Origin: Pectobacterium betavasculorum
Lineage (GTDB): Bacteria > Pseudomonadota > Gammaproteobacteria > Enterobacterales > Enterobacteriaceae
Assembly: GCF_000749845.1 (NCBI RefSeq)
Contig: NZ_JQHM01000006.1
Coordinates: 62,001-126,000 of the forward strand
Direction: 5' to 3'
Length of the DNA: 64,000 bases
Shown here: positions 7,374 through 16,542 of the stretch, piece after piece
Layout: each line of letters opens with the position of its first letter
How positions within the stretch are numbered: the stretch's first letter is position 1
Position numbers and translations under genes: made by a program
Notes under the pieces: generated by a model
The model's input: the letters and a program-made list of their open reading frames with translations, nothing else
Database searches by the model: none
What the model was told of the DNA's origin: nothing

Positions 7374-9014
7374 TTAAATTCCAAATGCTTTTGCAAAAGA
7401 ATCGATGAGTTCTGATTCGTTGCTGCCACGAAGGTATTCTTGAAGTAAAGGTCGGATACAGTCATCCCAGATACGAGATCTCACTTCTGTAACTGTAAGG
7501 CTCCTGGCATACTTCAGATTCATTAAATAGGCATGTCCAATTTGGTAATCAGCCCCCAGTAAAGGCTCCTTCGTAATCTGGGTATTCAGTCGTTCGAGGT
7601 TATCTGCCAGAGGAGTCCAAGCTTTACAGAACTGGCTAAGATGGTATCTTAAAAGTCTCGTATCTGGCGTAACTTCTTCCCAACGAAATCTACGTCTGAG
7701 TGCAAAGTCAAAACTCTCAATACTACGATCAATCGTATTCATCGTACCTATCAGGTAGATATTTGTTGGAATAAAAAATTGGTAACCTTGTGCGGTATGA
7801 AGCATGCCTGTTTGTTGGTTATTTAGATTAGCATATTGGGTTTTGACGCTTCCTTTAATTCCTCGATACTCCAGGCAATACATAAGCTCACCAAAAACAC
7901 GTGATAACTCGGCTCGGTTAACTTCATCTATTATAAAAAAGAACGGAGGCACTGCATCTGCTATCAGCTTCGAAAAGTCAGATATTTCGAAGATGTATTC
8001 CCAATGATCACCTGATAATTTATTTTGATATGGACGGAGTTCACCGATCGTGATTGATTCCCAATCTCTGTTAAGGTCGAGGCGTTCAATATCTATTTCC
8101 CACTTTCCTGCATTCCGGCAAAATTCCTTAAAAACACCATTAATCAACGTCAGCTGTGCTTTACCATTGTTATCCAGAACTGGGCGCAAACCTTCCATGA
8201 AGTCTTCATAACTAAAAGAAGGGTGAAATTGAATCAACTCAATCTGACTTGAATGTGTGAGGCTGCTATTTGGCGCAAACTCTTCTTTCCAGATATCAAA
8301 AAGAAGCGATGTTTGTTGACGAGCCTGGTATGTCTTTCCCGTTCCAGGAGGCCCGTACTTAACGATCTGCTTTTTCAGACTGAATGGATTAGAGAGATTC
8401 TCGTACAGAACCCAGACAAATTGGCTGAGATAAAACTCATCAGTTTCATTATTGCGAAGTTCATCGTTGAACTCATTTTTTATAATTTTCATCAGGAATA
8501 CATTTTTTGAAAACCAGTCCTGATTATTTTCTGCTGGGTATGCAGGAATTATCCCTTCGTGTGTAAGCCAGCTAAATACCTGATTGAACTTAGCGGAATC
8601 AACAGTTGTGGAAACTTCAAGCGTGCAGGCTGCCGCTACGCGATTGATAAGAACAGGATTATTAGACTTCCCATGTTCTGACCATGTGCATTCAAACTTT
8701 TTCAGCTCCTCTCTGTTGGGATTCAAGATGAATTGTTGTAATATAGCAATGAAGTCCTTGTTTTTAATAAAACCGTCAAAATTTTCGTTGCTTAGAACCG
8801 ACTGACCACGAGAAGCAATTCCATTACTTCTTTCGAAAAGGAGTTGCTTCAGGAAAATCTCATCACTCGAAGATAATTCCTTTCCTGATTTTATGCGTTC
8901 GCGAATTTGTCCGACCTGCTCATAAAACTCACGATAAGCATCATGCCAGCCTTTAAGTTCATGCTTATGGTTTTCAATCAAGTGCTTGTATAAAATTTTT
9001 AGTCTGCTTTTCAT
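7374..9014 (-). CDS. mcrB: McrB-like AAA+ motor subunit
   Basis: This is the NTP-driven motor of an McrBC-type restriction system, normally a GTPase that translocates DNA and activates McrC. The 546-residue protein has Walker A GPPGTGKT near residue 220, Walker B FFFIIDEVNR near 360, and the family signature GTMNTIDRS followed by ALRRRF near 425-445. The first 200 residues are helical and charged and do not look like the DUF3578 DNA-binding domain of E. coli McrB, so target recognition probably differs. The gene sits directly upstream of mcrC. Confidence 0.88.
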   Translation of the reverse strand: MKSRLKILYKHLIENHKHELKGWHDAYREFYEQVGQIRERIKSGKELSSSDEIFLKQLLFERSNGIASRGQSVLSNENFDGFIKNKDFIAILQQFILNPNREELKKFECTWSEHGKSNNPVLINRVAAACTLEVSTTVDSAKFNQVFSWLTHEGIIPAYPAENNQDWFSKNVFLMKIIKNEFNDELRNNETDEFYLSQFVWVLYENLSNPFSLKKQIVKYGPPGTGKTYQARQQTSLLFDIWKEEFAPNSSLTHSSQIELIQFHPSFSYEDFMEGLRPVLDNNGKAQLTLINGVFKEFCRNAGKWEIDIERLDLNRDWESITIGELRPYQNKLSGDHWEYIFEISDFSKLIADAVPPFFFIIDEVNRAELSRVFGELMYCLEYRGIKGSVKTQYANLNNQQTGMLHTAQGYQFFIPTNIYLIGTMNTIDRSIESFDFALRRRFRWEEVTPDTRLLRYHLSQFCKAWTPLADNLERLNTQITKEPLLGADYQIGHAYLMNLKYARSLTVTEVRSRIWDDCIRPLLQEYLRGSNESELIDSFAKAFGI

Positions 9015-9135
9015 TGTATCACTTGCATTTACTAGTTTGTTTTAGTGACAACTGGGCCCTGTTACCTATTTCCCTGGATCGCCAGAACCTAAGATGTAAT
9101 GATAACAGCGAAGATTATACAGATTTTCTTCAGCT

Positions 9136-9177
9136 TCAGAATCCACGGATTCTGTTGATTATGGTATCCATTACACC
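9136..9177 (-). pseudogene. Remnant of an hsdR 3' end
   Basis: Reading the minus strand, the 14 codons here encode GVMDTIINRIRGF followed by a stop. The intact HsdR ends in GVIDTFINGMRGF and a stop at 10711, so 9 of 13 residues match and the stop position is the same. The remnant lies directly after the stop of the Kiwa-like kwaB gene. It is therefore a second hsdR terminus on the far side of the kwaAB pair. Confidence 0.75.
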
Positions 9178-9181
9178 ACTT

Positions 9182-10015
9182 TTATAATCTTTGTATTGAG
9201 TTTGCTAATCTCTTTTCATTACCAAATTTAGTAGTGTAAAATCTTTGTTCGATACCGTACAGCAAATATTTCAACTCTTCTTCTGATGATACTTCGAATT
9301 TACTCTCAGTGGTGTCATATTTAAGTTTTTCAGCACAATAATCATTAATGTAATTCAGCATCTCACCTCTGTCTTCCACTGGCATCGCTGCAAGAGTATC
9401 CATAGCTAATGCAATTCTCTTTCGGTTTGGCTTTGATACCTTTTCTACATCATAGTCAGTTGAAAGTACAATGAAGGATTCACTTAAAAACGACTTAACT
9501 TCTTCTTCCGTGGCTTCTTTGTACAGAATGTCGATACCTTTAAAAATACTTGAAATTGTGGCGAGATTTCTGAATAACAATATATTTCTTTCCTTTAAGT
9601 ATACTGCATCAGGTATATGGTTAACAATCAATCGTCCTTCATTTTCTTCTATTTCTGCTGATTCACCAAAAGCAATTGTTTTTCTCTTGATAAACAGGGA
9701 TGGGGTTATTTTCTGAAAATAAAAGTCTTCATTCTGATGAGAGAATATATATGAAATCTTCGTGAAGTATTGTTTTGTTAGATCGTCGAAGTCCTTAGAA
9801 TCAAATTCATCCTTAATGCATGATAAGCAGAATGATTGCTGACTAAAATTTTCAATTTTAAACCATGAATCTTCATCAAGATTATGGTCAGGGTTATATG
9901 GAATGAGGCTAAGAGTAGATAAGTCTAAAGCGTCAAACAAAGTGTAGTCTGATACCAATTTAAAAAAAGGTTTCTTACGAGGTCCTTTTACTTTCGCAAA
10001 AATGTTATTCATCAT
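9182..10015 (-). CDS. kwaB: KwaB-like protein (DUF4868), Kiwa defence candidate
   Basis: This 277-residue soluble protein resembles KwaB of the Kiwa anti-phage system, the DNA-binding effector that acts with the membrane protein KwaA. The best match is the middle region (about residues 130-200), where hydrophobic strands IPDAVYLKERNILLF and a helix with a SSIF motif follow the DUF4868 pattern. The gene overlaps the end of the upstream membrane-protein gene by four bases, and a soluble DUF4868-type protein coupled to a small membrane protein is the diagnostic Kiwa arrangement. The assignment is by family pattern and context without a search, so it could be a distant relative. An hsdR tail remnant follows immediately. 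Confidence 0.62.
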   Translation of the reverse strand: MMNNIFAKVKGPRKKPFFKLVSDYTLFDALDLSTLSLIPYNPDHNLDEDSWFKIENFSQQSFCLSCIKDEFDSKDFDDLTKQYFTKISYIFSHQNEDFYFQKITPSLFIKRKTIAFGESAEIEENEGRLIVNHIPDAVYLKERNILLFRNLATISSIFKGIDILYKEATEEEVKSFLSESFIVLSTDYDVEKVSKPNRKRIALAMDTLAAMPVEDRGEMLNYINDYCAEKLKYDTTESKFEVSSEEELKYLLYGIEQRFYTTKFGNEKRLANSIQRL

Positions 10016-10575
10016 TTTTTCCTTTCGATAAAGGTATAGTTGTTTATTCTAAATGCAACGGGGATCTTGATTTCTTTGGGGGTTTTGTATTTATGACGAC
10101 TAATTAAAAAAATGGATGCGCCGCTCTTGTTTTTAATGTTATAAAACTCATATCTAAACAGTAGAAATAAAGGGTTAAAGTATAATGCTTGAGACATAAA
10201 GGTAAAAATAAATAAAACGGCATAAACAAAAAATAAGGCAGACCAACTAGTTATACTTAAAGCCACAAAGAAATAACCAAGATAGCTTGGAAGAAATGAG
10301 TTGTTCGCATGCTCCACAGAAACTACTTCACCTTCTTTAAACTCATCCTTGCCCAGTCTGGAGCTTAAAAGCAAACTAATCCAAGTTAGTAATATGGGGA
10401 TTAGCATGTAAAATACGTATGATGTCATTTGTGGTAATAAACTCAACCAATGACTGTGTTCAAACCTTTGGAAAAAGTAATAAAGGGTGTACTTCTTTTG
10501 TACAAAGAAAATTATAGCCAACAACGATGTTGCGTTAAATGTTAAAAGAACTCTAAAAAGGAAATTTATTATCAT
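10012..10575 (-). CDS. kwaA: KwaA-like membrane protein, Kiwa defence candidate
   Basis: This 187-residue protein has about four transmembrane segments (near residues 8-25, 50-70, 95-115 and 115-135) followed by a cytoplasmic C-terminal tail with the segment NPLFLLFRYEFY. Size, topology and coupling to the DUF4868-like gene fit KwaA, the membrane sensor of Kiwa. I chose the ATG preceded by CAGGAAAA; a TTG 18 bases further upstream is also in frame but has no ribosome binding site. GC content is very low (about 30%), clearly below hsdR next door, so the pair was acquired separately from the RM genes. Confidence 0.6.
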   Translation of the reverse strand: MIINFLFRVLLTFNATSLLAIIFFVQKKYTLYYFFQRFEHSHWLSLLPQMTSYVFYMLIPILLTWISLLLSSRLGKDEFKEGEVVSVEHANNSFLPSYLGYFFVALSITSWSALFFVYAVLFIFTFMSQALYFNPLFLLFRYEFYNIKNKSGASIFLISRHKYKTPKEIKIPVAFRINNYTFIERKK

Positions 10576-10680
10576 AATGTTTTCCTGTATCAAATACTGC
10601 TTGCAATTATTTTATAGTATATCAATTAATAATTTACTTTCCACCTACAATATTTCGCTCAACCGGGTAAATATATCAAT

Positions 10681-10706
10681 AGCGAAGCCCCAATTGGGGC
10701 TTCGCT
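10681..10706 (-). terminator. Hairpin after hsdR
   Basis: AGCGAAGCCCC and GGGGCTTCGCT form a perfect 11-base stem with loop AATT, starting five bases beyond the hsdR stop. No T-run follows on the minus strand, so it may be an imperfect terminator or an RNA-stabilising hairpin. Confidence 0.65.
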
Positions 10707-10710
10707 ACCC

Positions 10711-13626
10711 TCAGAACCCACGCATTCCGTTGATAAAAGTATCAATCACACCACAAACCTTATCATAGACACGTTTAAGTACCGTCTTCCTTTCAAGGAT
10801 CCTTGGTGTCCACGTTAGAGCCCTGGCTACCTCGTCCTCGCGTGGGGTCACATCTGTAAACAGGTAGTTATCCAGCAATGCGGCAACTTTGCTTTCATCA
10901 AGATTTTCTTCAGCACATAGCGTTGCAACCGCTTTACGTTTTTCACGTTCAACGTAGGTTTCAAAGGCCTGGGTGATATCTTCATCATGTGAAACATGCA
11001 GCAGGTTTTCTTCGATGAAGTTATCGATCAGTTCGCGTTTGCTGCGCAGCGTGACGTCACTGTCAACAATATCCATGACCTTCTTTTTCTGCTCCTGCTG
11101 CGCTTCAGGTGGCATCGCCTGGATGCCAGCCAGTAGCCTCAGGATATAGCCGACATTAATTTCATCCCGATGAATCAATGACACTTCAAAATCGACCTCA
11201 TCCAGAATCGAGACTTTATCTTTGCCAGTGCGTTTTTTCACCTTGTCGTAAATATCGAGATATTTACTGGTGTAATCGGCAAGGGTCTGATCCGATAACG
11301 GCTTACTCACTTCATCAAAATCAGCAAAGCTCTCCAGGATATTCTTCAGTCGCATCATGTCGCGGAAAGCCGTCACAAAAGCAAGCTGAGCTTTTTCATC
11401 CGGGAGGCTGTCCACGCTTTCCACTGTAGGTGTCAGGGTCAACAGGGTATCTACAGCAGCCTGATAGTCGCTCAGGTACTCCTCAAAAGGTTTAACCAGC
11501 ACGACTGATGATGCGTCTTTGTTCGAGAATAACGCTATGGCATCATCAGTGGCTTTCTTGAGGTTGCGGAAGCAGACGATGTTACCGTGGCTTTTCTTCT
11601 CATTAAGAATACGGTTGGTTCGGGAGAATGCCTGTATCAGCCCGTGGTAACGCAGGTTTTTATCCACATAAAGCGTATTGAGGGCCGGGCTGTCAAATCC
11701 CGTCAGGAACATATTGACCACCAGCAGGATATCAACCCCTTTTTCTTTAGTTCGCTGTGCAATGTTCTTGTAATAATTGTAAAAGCTTTGCGAATCATTA
11801 GCTGAATAGCTGGTGCCATACAGCGTATTGTAATCCTTGATGAAACTGTCCAGATGATCCCGACTGGAGATATCGATTTTCCCGCCCTGAGGCAGGCTGA
11901 TGTCTTCTTCATCCAGTAAGCCGTTAACCGCTTCCTTATCGCTTTTGTCTGCTTCGTTTGCTGCATAAGTAAAGATTGTTGCGATACGCAACGGTTTGTA
12001 ACCCGGATCGGCCTGCTGAAGCTCTGATTGTTTATCTTTAAAGAGTTTGTAGTACTTAATCAGCATATCCACCGAGCCCACGCAGAACATTGCAGTAAAC
12101 TCTCGGCTTCGGGTTTTTGCATTGTGGTGAGCCAGGATGTAGTCGGTTATCTTGCCCAGCCGGATATCGCTTTCCATGACCTCTTTGGTGTCGATATCTT
12201 CCACATCGATATCGATCTCATTGCTGGTTTCCTTACGGCGATAGGTTCCAACATACTCCACGGCAAATCGCAATACGTTCTCATCACGGATGGCATCGAC
12301 AATGACATACTTGTGGAGGCATTTATCAAACAGCATTTCAGTGGTCTGTTTGACGCCGTTGGTGATGTTGACGTTGTCGGCAAAGATAGGTGTACCGGTG
12401 AAACCAAACAGTTGCGCATTTTCAAAGAAACTTACGATAGCCTTGTGAGTGTCACCGAACTGGCTGCGGTGGCATTCGTCGAAGATAAAGACAATCCGCT
12501 CTTTTCGCAGGTGTTCCAGCTGTGCCTTATATCCTTCATAGGTAATGGCATTGTTCAGTTTCTGAATGGTGGTCAGTATCAGTTTACTGTTGTTAGCCTT
12601 TAGCTGCTTAATTAGTGTACTGGTATTGTTAGTCGTATCTACGCTGTCTTTAGCGAAACTGTTAAACTCTTTAGCTGTCTGATAATCCAGATCGCGACGA
12701 TCGACCACGAAAATAACCCGATCAACTTCAGGCATGGACATGATCACCTGACTGGCTTTAAAGCTGGTCAACGTTTTCCCACTACCTGTAGTATGCCAGA
12801 TATAGCCATTGCGGGGCCTGCCCTGTAGATGAAGGCTATCCTTAACATGGCGGATCATCGCCTCACAGGCATAGTACTGATAGGGTCGCATGACCATCAG
12901 GCACTTACGGGTTTCGTTCAGCACCGTGTAGTGAGTGATCATTTTTGCAATGTGACAAACTTTCAGGAAGGCTTCGGTAAACTTCTCCAGCGACTTAATG
13001 GGTTCATTTTTCTCGTCTGTCCAGAAGAAGGTCTGCTCGAAATGGTTCGCGCGATTATTGGCGTAATATTTGGTATCAACGCCGTTACTGATGATAAATA
13101 ACTGAACATACTGGAACAGGCCACTGCCTACCCAGAATGCATCCCGATGGTAACGATCAATCTGGTTAAAGGCTTCTTTCAGGCCCAGCCCACGTCGCTT
13201 AAGCTCAATCTGTACCAGCGGCAGGCCATTAATCAACAGCGTAACGTCAAAGCGCGTTTTTCGAGTGTTTTGCTCGGCATTAAACTGCTTAACCTGACGA
13301 GTGACCTGAAACTCATTCTGGCACCACTCATCTTTGTTGATAAAGCTGAGCCATTTCTCAGTACCATCATCACGCAGCAACTGGTAGCGATCGCGCAGAG
13401 TTCTGGCGCGATCGAACACTTCATTACCTTTGGTCAGATGCAGAAAAACACGATTAAATTCGCTGTTGGTAAGTGGGGCGGCCTCCAGCCGATTATGAAT
13501 TTCAATCTGCTTGCGCAGGTTGGCTTTCATACTGGCTTCGTCGGTAACATTCACCAGTTCGTAGTGCATCCCCACCAGTTGGTTAACCAGCTGCGTTTCT
13601 AACTCGTATTCGCTTTGCGTTGCCAT
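10711..13626 (-). CDS. hsdR: Type I restriction enzyme R subunit HsdR
   Basis: HsdR is the DNA-translocating and cleaving subunit of the HsdR2M2S complex. The 971-residue protein has an N-terminal nuclease domain (FDVTLLINGLPLVQIELKRR near residues 125-145 supplies the D-x(n)-E-x-K residues). Two helicase RecA domains follow, with Walker A TTGSGKT near 280 and a DECHRSQ box near 380, then a helical C-terminal domain that binds HsdM. It is transcribed after hsdS with a 59-base gap. The last 13 residues are echoed in the remnant at 9136-9177. It appears intact. Confidence 0.95.
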   Translation of the reverse strand: MATQSEYELETQLVNQLVGMHYELVNVTDEASMKANLRKQIEIHNRLEAAPLTNSEFNRVFLHLTKGNEVFDRARTLRDRYQLLRDDGTEKWLSFINKDEWCQNEFQVTRQVKQFNAEQNTRKTRFDVTLLINGLPLVQIELKRRGLGLKEAFNQIDRYHRDAFWVGSGLFQYVQLFIISNGVDTKYYANNRANHFEQTFFWTDEKNEPIKSLEKFTEAFLKVCHIAKMITHYTVLNETRKCLMVMRPYQYYACEAMIRHVKDSLHLQGRPRNGYIWHTTGSGKTLTSFKASQVIMSMPEVDRVIFVVDRRDLDYQTAKEFNSFAKDSVDTTNNTSTLIKQLKANNSKLILTTIQKLNNAITYEGYKAQLEHLRKERIVFIFDECHRSQFGDTHKAIVSFFENAQLFGFTGTPIFADNVNITNGVKQTTEMLFDKCLHKYVIVDAIRDENVLRFAVEYVGTYRRKETSNEIDIDVEDIDTKEVMESDIRLGKITDYILAHHNAKTRSREFTAMFCVGSVDMLIKYYKLFKDKQSELQQADPGYKPLRIATIFTYAANEADKSDKEAVNGLLDEEDISLPQGGKIDISSRDHLDSFIKDYNTLYGTSYSANDSQSFYNYYKNIAQRTKEKGVDILLVVNMFLTGFDSPALNTLYVDKNLRYHGLIQAFSRTNRILNEKKSHGNIVCFRNLKKATDDAIALFSNKDASSVVLVKPFEEYLSDYQAAVDTLLTLTPTVESVDSLPDEKAQLAFVTAFRDMMRLKNILESFADFDEVSKPLSDQTLADYTSKYLDIYDKVKKRTGKDKVSILDEVDFEVSLIHRDEINVGYILRLLAGIQAMPPEAQQEQKKKVMDIVDSDVTLRSKRELIDNFIEENLLHVSHDEDITQAFETYVEREKRKAVATLCAEENLDESKVAALLDNYLFTDVTPREDEVARALTWTPRILERKTVLKRVYDKVCGVIDTFINGMRGF

Positions 13627-13685
13627 CGGTATGTTGTGCCTTTAGTTATTGTGCTGACCCGGAGTTAGGCCGGGCCGGATAATTT

Positions 13686-14894
13686 CTATACGAACATCTG
13701 CTGGAGCAGGCCCTGCTTCCAGGTTTTTAACCGGTCCAGTTCTGCTTTTTTTATGGCGATTTTATCGTCAAGGGCAGAGAGGAGGTTGGCGATTTTGGTT
13801 TGTTCCGCCAAACAAGGTCTATCTATTTCAATTTCAAGAAACTCACTTTTTTTCAAAACTCGGTTTCTCCCTGCACCTCCAGGTGAGCAAAGATCTAAAT
13901 AAGTGAGAAATTTTGGTAATGTATATATATACCTGAAAAATTCAGAGATAATAAATTCTTTATTAAATGTATATGTAGGGAATCTATGAGATACATAACC
14001 TAAATCATCTTCTTTTTTTGCAATTGCAAGAGCACCCTCCCACGCAAATGTGATATTGAGAATGAAGTCACCTTCATGTACTAAAAATAACTTGTCTACA
14101 GATACTTTATTTGGGTCTTGATTGTCTTTATGAAAAGTACCTTTGAAATGACTACGTATACCAATAGATAAAAAGTTCTCGATCGGTTTTTTGACTTCAC
14201 GAAGTGTAGGGATCAGAAATTTTTTAAGTTTGCACGTTTCCCACTCAGGAAAATTCCCACCATTATCATCCTTAAACCGCAGTTCCTGACTAAAAACTTT
14301 CTGCATCATACCTTTTTTGTACTGGCACAGCAGGTCGTACTGTTTGTTCAGTAGCGTGATTTTTTCGTCAACAGAGGACAGAAAATCGGCGATCATGGTT
14401 TGTTCATCTAAATCAGGAATATATATCTTTATCTGATGTAGTACACTTCCTTTTATTCCTTGGACAGTTCCACCGGTAGCTTTACTGGCAATTTCATCCT
14501 GAAACCTAGGCGCTAAAAAGAGCTGTTTCAGGAAACAGCTATTCAATATTTTATCTTTTCCCCGATATTTTATTACTCGCTGAGCAAGAGCAATATCTTC
14601 ACGATCGACAGAGGCAATGTTGCCCAAAGGAGCCTCAGTTGTGATTAAAACATCATCAATTTTGGGCTTACCTCTTCTCATTACTTCATCATATTCGCCA
14701 GGATCAATAAACTCTTGGGAGCTCTCGTAATCAATGTATCCCTGCTTAATGTTTTTTGCTGTAACAAGAAATACCCCACTTTCGGTTTTTTTTGGCGTTT
14801 TTCCCCTATAGTCAACATAATCAGCTAAAGATATAACTGGCTCCTCACGCCATTTATTATCTTGCAGGGGAAACCTTAGTGTAGGCATATTCAT
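13686..14894 (-). CDS. hsdS: Type I specificity subunit HsdS
   Basis: HsdS recognises the bipartite DNA target of the type I enzyme. The 402-residue protein has two target-recognition domains (about 15-150 and 210-355), each followed by a conserved helical spacer: the central one contains KKGMMQKVFSQELRF near 200 and the C-terminal one KTWKQGLLQQMFV at the end. This is the normal two-TRD architecture. Its start overlaps the hsdM stop in ATGA. The TRD regions have lower GC than hsdM, which is usual because TRDs are exchanged by recombination. The recognised sequence cannot be predicted by eye. Confidence 0.93.
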   Translation of the reverse strand: MNMPTLRFPLQDNKWREEPVISLADYVDYRGKTPKKTESGVFLVTAKNIKQGYIDYESSQEFIDPGEYDEVMRRGKPKIDDVLITTEAPLGNIASVDREDIALAQRVIKYRGKDKILNSCFLKQLFLAPRFQDEIASKATGGTVQGIKGSVLHQIKIYIPDLDEQTMIADFLSSVDEKITLLNKQYDLLCQYKKGMMQKVFSQELRFKDDNGGNFPEWETCKLKKFLIPTLREVKKPIENFLSIGIRSHFKGTFHKDNQDPNKVSVDKLFLVHEGDFILNITFAWEGALAIAKKEDDLGYVSHRFPTYTFNKEFIISEFFRYIYTLPKFLTYLDLCSPGGAGRNRVLKKSEFLEIEIDRPCLAEQTKIANLLSALDDKIAIKKAELDRLKTWKQGLLQQMFV

Positions 14895-16501
14895 AAATTA
14901 TTCCCCTCCACTGACCTAAACGGTACATCAATCCCCAATTCTTTACAGAATCCAGCAATGGCTTTATCTATCTCTTCGACCTTTACTTCAAGCTCCCGAA
15001 TTTCTAGCGCCACGGCGTTGAGATCAATTTCTTCTTCCGCTTCGAAGGTATCAACATAGCGAGGGATATTAAGGTTGTAATCGTTATCCCGGATTTCTTC
15101 AAGAGTAGCAATATGGCTATATTTCTCTTGAGCTTTCCAGTCGTTGTAAGTATCTGCAATCTTGTCGATATGTTCCGGCAGCAGGCGATTCTGAGTTTTC
15201 ACCTTCTCAAAGTCGTTGCTTGCGTCAATAAACAAAATACCGTCGTTGTGTTTACGGCACTTACGCAGCACCAGCACACAGGTTGGGATACTGGTGCCAT
15301 AGAAGATATTCGCGGGTAGCCCGATAACGGCGTCAATACAGTTTAACTGTTCAATCATGAACTTGCGAATGTGTCCTTCTGCCGCACCACGGAATAAGAC
15401 CCCATGAGGCAAAACCACCGCCATAGTACCGTCATCTTCAAGGTGATAGAACATATGCTGCACAAACGCCATATCCGCTTTACTGGACGGCGCGAGCTTA
15501 CCGTATTGCGCAAAACGGTCATCGTTCATAAACAGCGGGCTGGCGCTCCATTTGGCCGAGAACGGTGGGTTTGCGACAATCGCATCAAATTTCAGATGCG
15601 TATGCTGCGGATGTTCAAGCGTATCTTCCTGCATGATTTCAAAGTCAGCATAGTGAACGCCATGCAGAATCATGTTCATACGTGCAAGGTTGTAGGTGGT
15701 TCGGTTCATTTCCTGACCGTAGATTTTACCTACGGAAGAGGCTTCACGTTTTACACGCAGCAACAGAGAGCCAGAGCCACAGGTCGGGTCATAGACGTTT
15801 TTAAGTTTGAGCTTATGTGTGGTAACAATTTTTGCCAGCAACGTAGAAACCGGCTGCGGTGTATAGAACTCACCCGCTTTCTTGCCTGCACCGGATGCGA
15901 ACTGACCAATCAGATACTCGTAGGCATCGCCTAAAATGTCAGAACTGGCTTCACTGAGGTTAAAACTCAGTTTGTCGAGTTCGGTGATAACCTTCCCAAT
16001 CAACTCATTTTTAGCTTTGGCAGTATTACCCAGTTTGCTGGAGCCTAAATCCAGGTCTTCAAACAGGTTGCTAAAGTCATCAGCGGAGTCAGTGCCCAGG
16101 GTGCTCTGCTCAATATTGCGCAGAGTGGTAGCCAGGTCTTCGAGGATAAAACCTTCTCCGGCACCTTTCTGATCCTTCGCTACGCGCTGAGCCATGGTGT
16201 GAAACAGGTCAGTTGGGGGCAGAAAGTAACCCAGCGTCTGAATGCTGTCGTCTTTTACCGCATCAATGATATCCTGATAAGCGGGGTGTTCAGCGGTCAG
16301 TTCGTTATACTTAATCCCGTCTTCCTTCAGGATTTTGTTGGCATAGGTGACAAACTTCTCGGAAAGATACTTGTAAAAGATGAAACCAAGGCAATAGTCA
16401 CGAAATTCATCGGCATTCATCTTGCCACGTAGCGTATCTGCAATATTCCAAAGGCGGCTTTGCAGTTCACTTAAATTCTGGGCTTCAATCTGGGGCGACA
16501 T
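14891..16501 (-). CDS. hsdM: Type I DNA methyltransferase subunit HsdM
   Basis: HsdM is an adenine N6 methyltransferase that protects host DNA and forms the core of the restriction complex. The 536-residue protein has the N-terminal HsdM helical domain (about 8-165), the S-adenosylmethionine motif DPTCGSGSLLL near residue 236 and the catalytic NPPF near 309. AGGAAG precedes the ATG. It is the first of the hsdM-hsdS-hsdR run, so methylation is made before restriction. A single-TRD S-like gene lies 41 bases upstream in the same direction and may belong to the same transcript. Confidence 0.95.
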   Translation of the reverse strand: MSPQIEAQNLSELQSRLWNIADTLRGKMNADEFRDYCLGFIFYKYLSEKFVTYANKILKEDGIKYNELTAEHPAYQDIIDAVKDDSIQTLGYFLPPTDLFHTMAQRVAKDQKGAGEGFILEDLATTLRNIEQSTLGTDSADDFSNLFEDLDLGSSKLGNTAKAKNELIGKVITELDKLSFNLSEASSDILGDAYEYLIGQFASGAGKKAGEFYTPQPVSTLLAKIVTTHKLKLKNVYDPTCGSGSLLLRVKREASSVGKIYGQEMNRTTYNLARMNMILHGVHYADFEIMQEDTLEHPQHTHLKFDAIVANPPFSAKWSASPLFMNDDRFAQYGKLAPSSKADMAFVQHMFYHLEDDGTMAVVLPHGVLFRGAAEGHIRKFMIEQLNCIDAVIGLPANIFYGTSIPTCVLVLRKCRKHNDGILFIDASNDFEKVKTQNRLLPEHIDKIADTYNDWKAQEKYSHIATLEEIRDNDYNLNIPRYVDTFEAEEEIDLNAVALEIRELEVKVEEIDKAIAGFCKELGIDVPFRSVEGNNL

Positions 16502-16542
16502 ACTTCTTCCTGTTGTTCTTGTAAGTCCCGGTTAAGGGATAA

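Noticed and set aside
12028-12603. 191-codon open frame antisense to hsdR
   Set aside because: It lies wholly inside hsdR, has no ribosome binding site and its protein has no family-like features; it is a shadow of the codon pattern of hsdR.
15404-15934. 176-codon open frame antisense to hsdM
   Set aside because: It is opposite the conserved methyltransferase motifs, which explain the open frame.
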